Assembly (NCBI RefSeq): GCF_009749525.1
Contig: NZ_WOAC01000017.1
Coordinates: forward strand, 48,141-112,140
Direction of reading: 5' to 3'
Source: Mesorhizobium xinjiangense
GTDB taxonomy: Bacteria; Pseudomonadota; Alphaproteobacteria; Rhizobiales; Rhizobiaceae
DNA: 64,000 nt
The position numbers were made by a program, and so were the translations under genes. Below are positions 62,579 through 64,000 of the stretch, piece after piece. The notes under the pieces were generated by a model that was not told where the DNA came from, made no database searches, and was given only the letters and a program-made list of their open reading frames with translations. Positions within the stretch are counted from its first letter, which is position 1, and each line of letters starts with the position of its first letter.

Positions 62579-63742
62579 ATGCCGATCCTCAACAGGGCAG
62601 CCGAATTGCAGGAGGAAGTCGCCGGGTGGAGGCGCACGATCCACAGCAATCCCGAACTGCTGTTCGATCTTTTCGAGACTTCCGCCTTCGTCGCCGAGAA
62701 GCTTGCCGAGTTCGGCTGCGACGAGGTTGCGACCGGCATCGCCAAGACCGGCGTCGTCGGCGTCATCCGCGGGCGCCTGGGCAGCGGGCCGACGGTCGGG
62801 CTGCGCGCCGACATGGATGCGCTGCCCATCATGGAGGCGAGCGGTGTGCCGCACGCTTCGCAAAACGCCGGCAAGATGCATGCCTGCGGTCACGACGGCC
62901 ACACCGCAATGCTTTTGGGCGCGGCAAAATATCTCGCCGAAACGCGCAATTTCAAAGGCAGCGTGGCCGTCATCTTCCAGCCGGCCGAGGAAGGCGGCGG
63001 TGGTGGCAACGTCATGGTCAAGGAAGGCATGATGGAGCGTTTCGACATCGAACGCGTCTTCGGCATGCACAACGAGCCGGGCCTGCCGGTCGGCCAGTTC
63101 GCCACGCGCCCCGGGCCGATCATGGCCGCGACCTCCGAATTCACCATCAAGATCAAGGGCAAGGGCGGACACGCCGCCTTCCCGCACCAGACGGTCGACC
63201 CGATCGTGATTGCCAGCCAGATCGTCGGCGCCATGCAGACGGTCGCTTCGCGCAGCACTGATCCGGTGGAGGCGATCGTCGTCTCGGTGACCAAGTTCCA
63301 CGCCGGCGATGCCTACAACGTCATTCCCGAAGTCGCCGAGATCGCCGGCACGGTGCGCACGCTGCGCACGGAAAACGCCGACCTGGCCGAGGAGCGCATC
63401 CGCGCCATCGTCGACAATGTCGCCAAGGCCGGCGGAGGACGGGCCGATATCCAATACGAGCGCAACTATCCGGTGACCTTCAACCATGCGGAGGAAACCG
63501 AATTCGCCGCCACGGCGGCGCGCGAAGTGGCGGGCGAGGGCAATGTCGACACGACGATGTCGGCGATGATGGGCGGCGAGGACTTTTCCTACATGCTCGA
63601 GGCGCGGCCCGGCGCCTTCATCTTCGTCGGCAATGGCGACACGGCCAATCTTCACCACCCCGAATACGACTTCAACGACGAGGCGATTCCGCACGGCATT
63701 TCCTACTGGGTGCGCCTGACCGAGAAATATCTGGCAGCTTGA
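62579..63742 (+). CDS. M20 family amidohydrolase (hippurate hydrolase-like)
   Basis: A 387-residue zinc amidohydrolase of the HipO/AmhX/IAA-amino acid hydrolase group. The metal site is visible: MHACGHDGHTAML near residue 100, QPAEEGGGG near 140, HNEPGLPVGQFATRPG near 167 and MGGEDFSYMLEARPG near 327. The dimerisation lid starts at IKIKGKGGHAAFPHQTVDP. It would hydrolyse an N-acylated amino acid or peptide, with substrate unknown. GGGAG lies before the ATG at 62579. No operon partner is seen. Confidence 0.92.
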   Translation: MPILNRAAELQEEVAGWRRTIHSNPELLFDLFETSAFVAEKLAEFGCDEVATGIAKTGVVGVIRGRLGSGPTVGLRADMDALPIMEASGVPHASQNAGKMHACGHDGHTAMLLGAAKYLAETRNFKGSVAVIFQPAEEGGGGGNVMVKEGMMERFDIERVFGMHNEPGLPVGQFATRPGPIMAATSEFTIKIKGKGGHAAFPHQTVDPIVIASQIVGAMQTVASRSTDPVEAIVVSVTKFHAGDAYNVIPEVAEIAGTVRTLRTENADLAEERIRAIVDNVAKAGGGRADIQYERNYPVTFNHAEETEFAATAAREVAGEGNVDTTMSAMMGGEDFSYMLEARPGAFIFVGNGDTANLHHPEYDFNDEAIPHGISYWVRLTEKYLAA

Positions 63743-63826
63743 AGCTTTCGCCGCCGCCGTGGATTGGATGCCGGGCGGCGCCAAAACGGTTGGCGTATCC
63801 GCCTCAAAAGGGTATGAGAGCGCCGT

Positions 63827-63903
63827 GGTCCCGTAGCTCAGCAGGATAGAGCATCAGATTCCTAATCTGAGGGTCACTGGTTCGAATCCAGTCGGGATCA
63901 CCA
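63827..63903 (+). tRNA. tRNA-Arg(CCT)
   Basis: A 77-nt tRNA with acceptor GGTCCCG/CGGGATC, discriminator A and encoded CCA. The anticodon CCT is at 63861-63863 in loop TTCCTAA and the T loop is GGTTCGAATCC. It reads arginine AGG codons. Confidence 0.96.
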
Positions 63904-64000
63904 AAATTCCGTGGGTCCGTTCCGGACACATTGGTTACAGTTTATATCGGAGACATGGGTAACACTTTCGGCCCGAAGGGGTTTTGAAGTGGTTCCAGTC
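63904..64000. other. Window-edge sequence, possible mobile-element end
   Basis: After the tRNA-Arg the text ggacacattggttacag and ggagacatgggtaacac resembles insertion-sequence terminal regions that I associate with IS481-like elements in rhizobia. The window ends before any transposase could be seen, so this is only a suspicion. Confidence 0.25.

Overview
The window reads as a chromosomal segment of a Hyphomicrobiales (Rhizobiales) alphaproteobacterium, most like the Phyllobacteriaceae (Mesorhizobium, Nitratireductor and relatives). The evidence is the obgE-proB-proA-nadD-rsfS-rlmH order, a ribosomal protein L21 with an Ala/Lys linker and helix-hairpin-helix tail, a BA14K-family protein, the PhyR-NepR-EcfG general stress module and high GC. 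No species is assigned.

Layout. 1-8130 is conserved housekeeping on the minus strand (rlmH, rsfS, nadD, proA, proB, obgE, rpmA, rplU) plus an exonuclease/phosphatase-family gene and a GNAT gene. 8475-8564 is tRNA-Ser(CGA). Its 3' end is duplicated at 14965-14981, so 8548-14981 is a 6.4 kb integrated element. The element holds a membrane protein, a serine recombinase, a TIGR02391 protein, a fragment of a large phage protein and a truncated tyrosine integrase joined to a MarR remnant. 15447-17041 has a BA14K protein and a sulfotransferase. 17110-25743 is a complete respiratory nitrate reductase operon (narK-narG-narH-narJ-narI plus a parvulin isomerase). 26224-27077 has a cupin and an OsmC protein. 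27524-30079 is a hybrid histidine kinase. 30408-36633 is the Pho box and pstSCAB-phoU-phoB operon. 36752-39679 is a vanadium-haloperoxidase-like/CRTAC1 pair. 39683-44514 is a ROK regulator divergent from xylFHG.

44649-50797 is a general stress response island: a glycine-zipper lipoprotein, a small orphan protein, an HWE kinase, phyR, nepR, ecfG, an AI-2E-type permease, a DUF883 protein and a YqjE-like membrane protein. Four sites match the EcfG promoter (GGAAC-N16-CGTT) exactly and two more read CATT at the -10. One exact promoter at 45650-45674 drives no protein gene. About 90 bases downstream lies an intrinsic terminator, and the interval folds into hairpins, so I predict an EcfG-dependent small RNA of about 110 nt. 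This is the most interesting observation in the window.

51030-52972 is a VOC dioxygenase/esterase/GNAT cassette. 53126-63742 returns to housekeeping (a CorC-like protein, aroB, aroK, xerD, accA, an L,D-transpeptidase, a TusA-like protein, a CobW GTPase, a D,D-carboxypeptidase and an M20 amidohydrolase). tRNA-Arg(CCT) ends the window. Three copies of a palindromic intergenic repeat (27224, 42186, 53046) are scattered through it.
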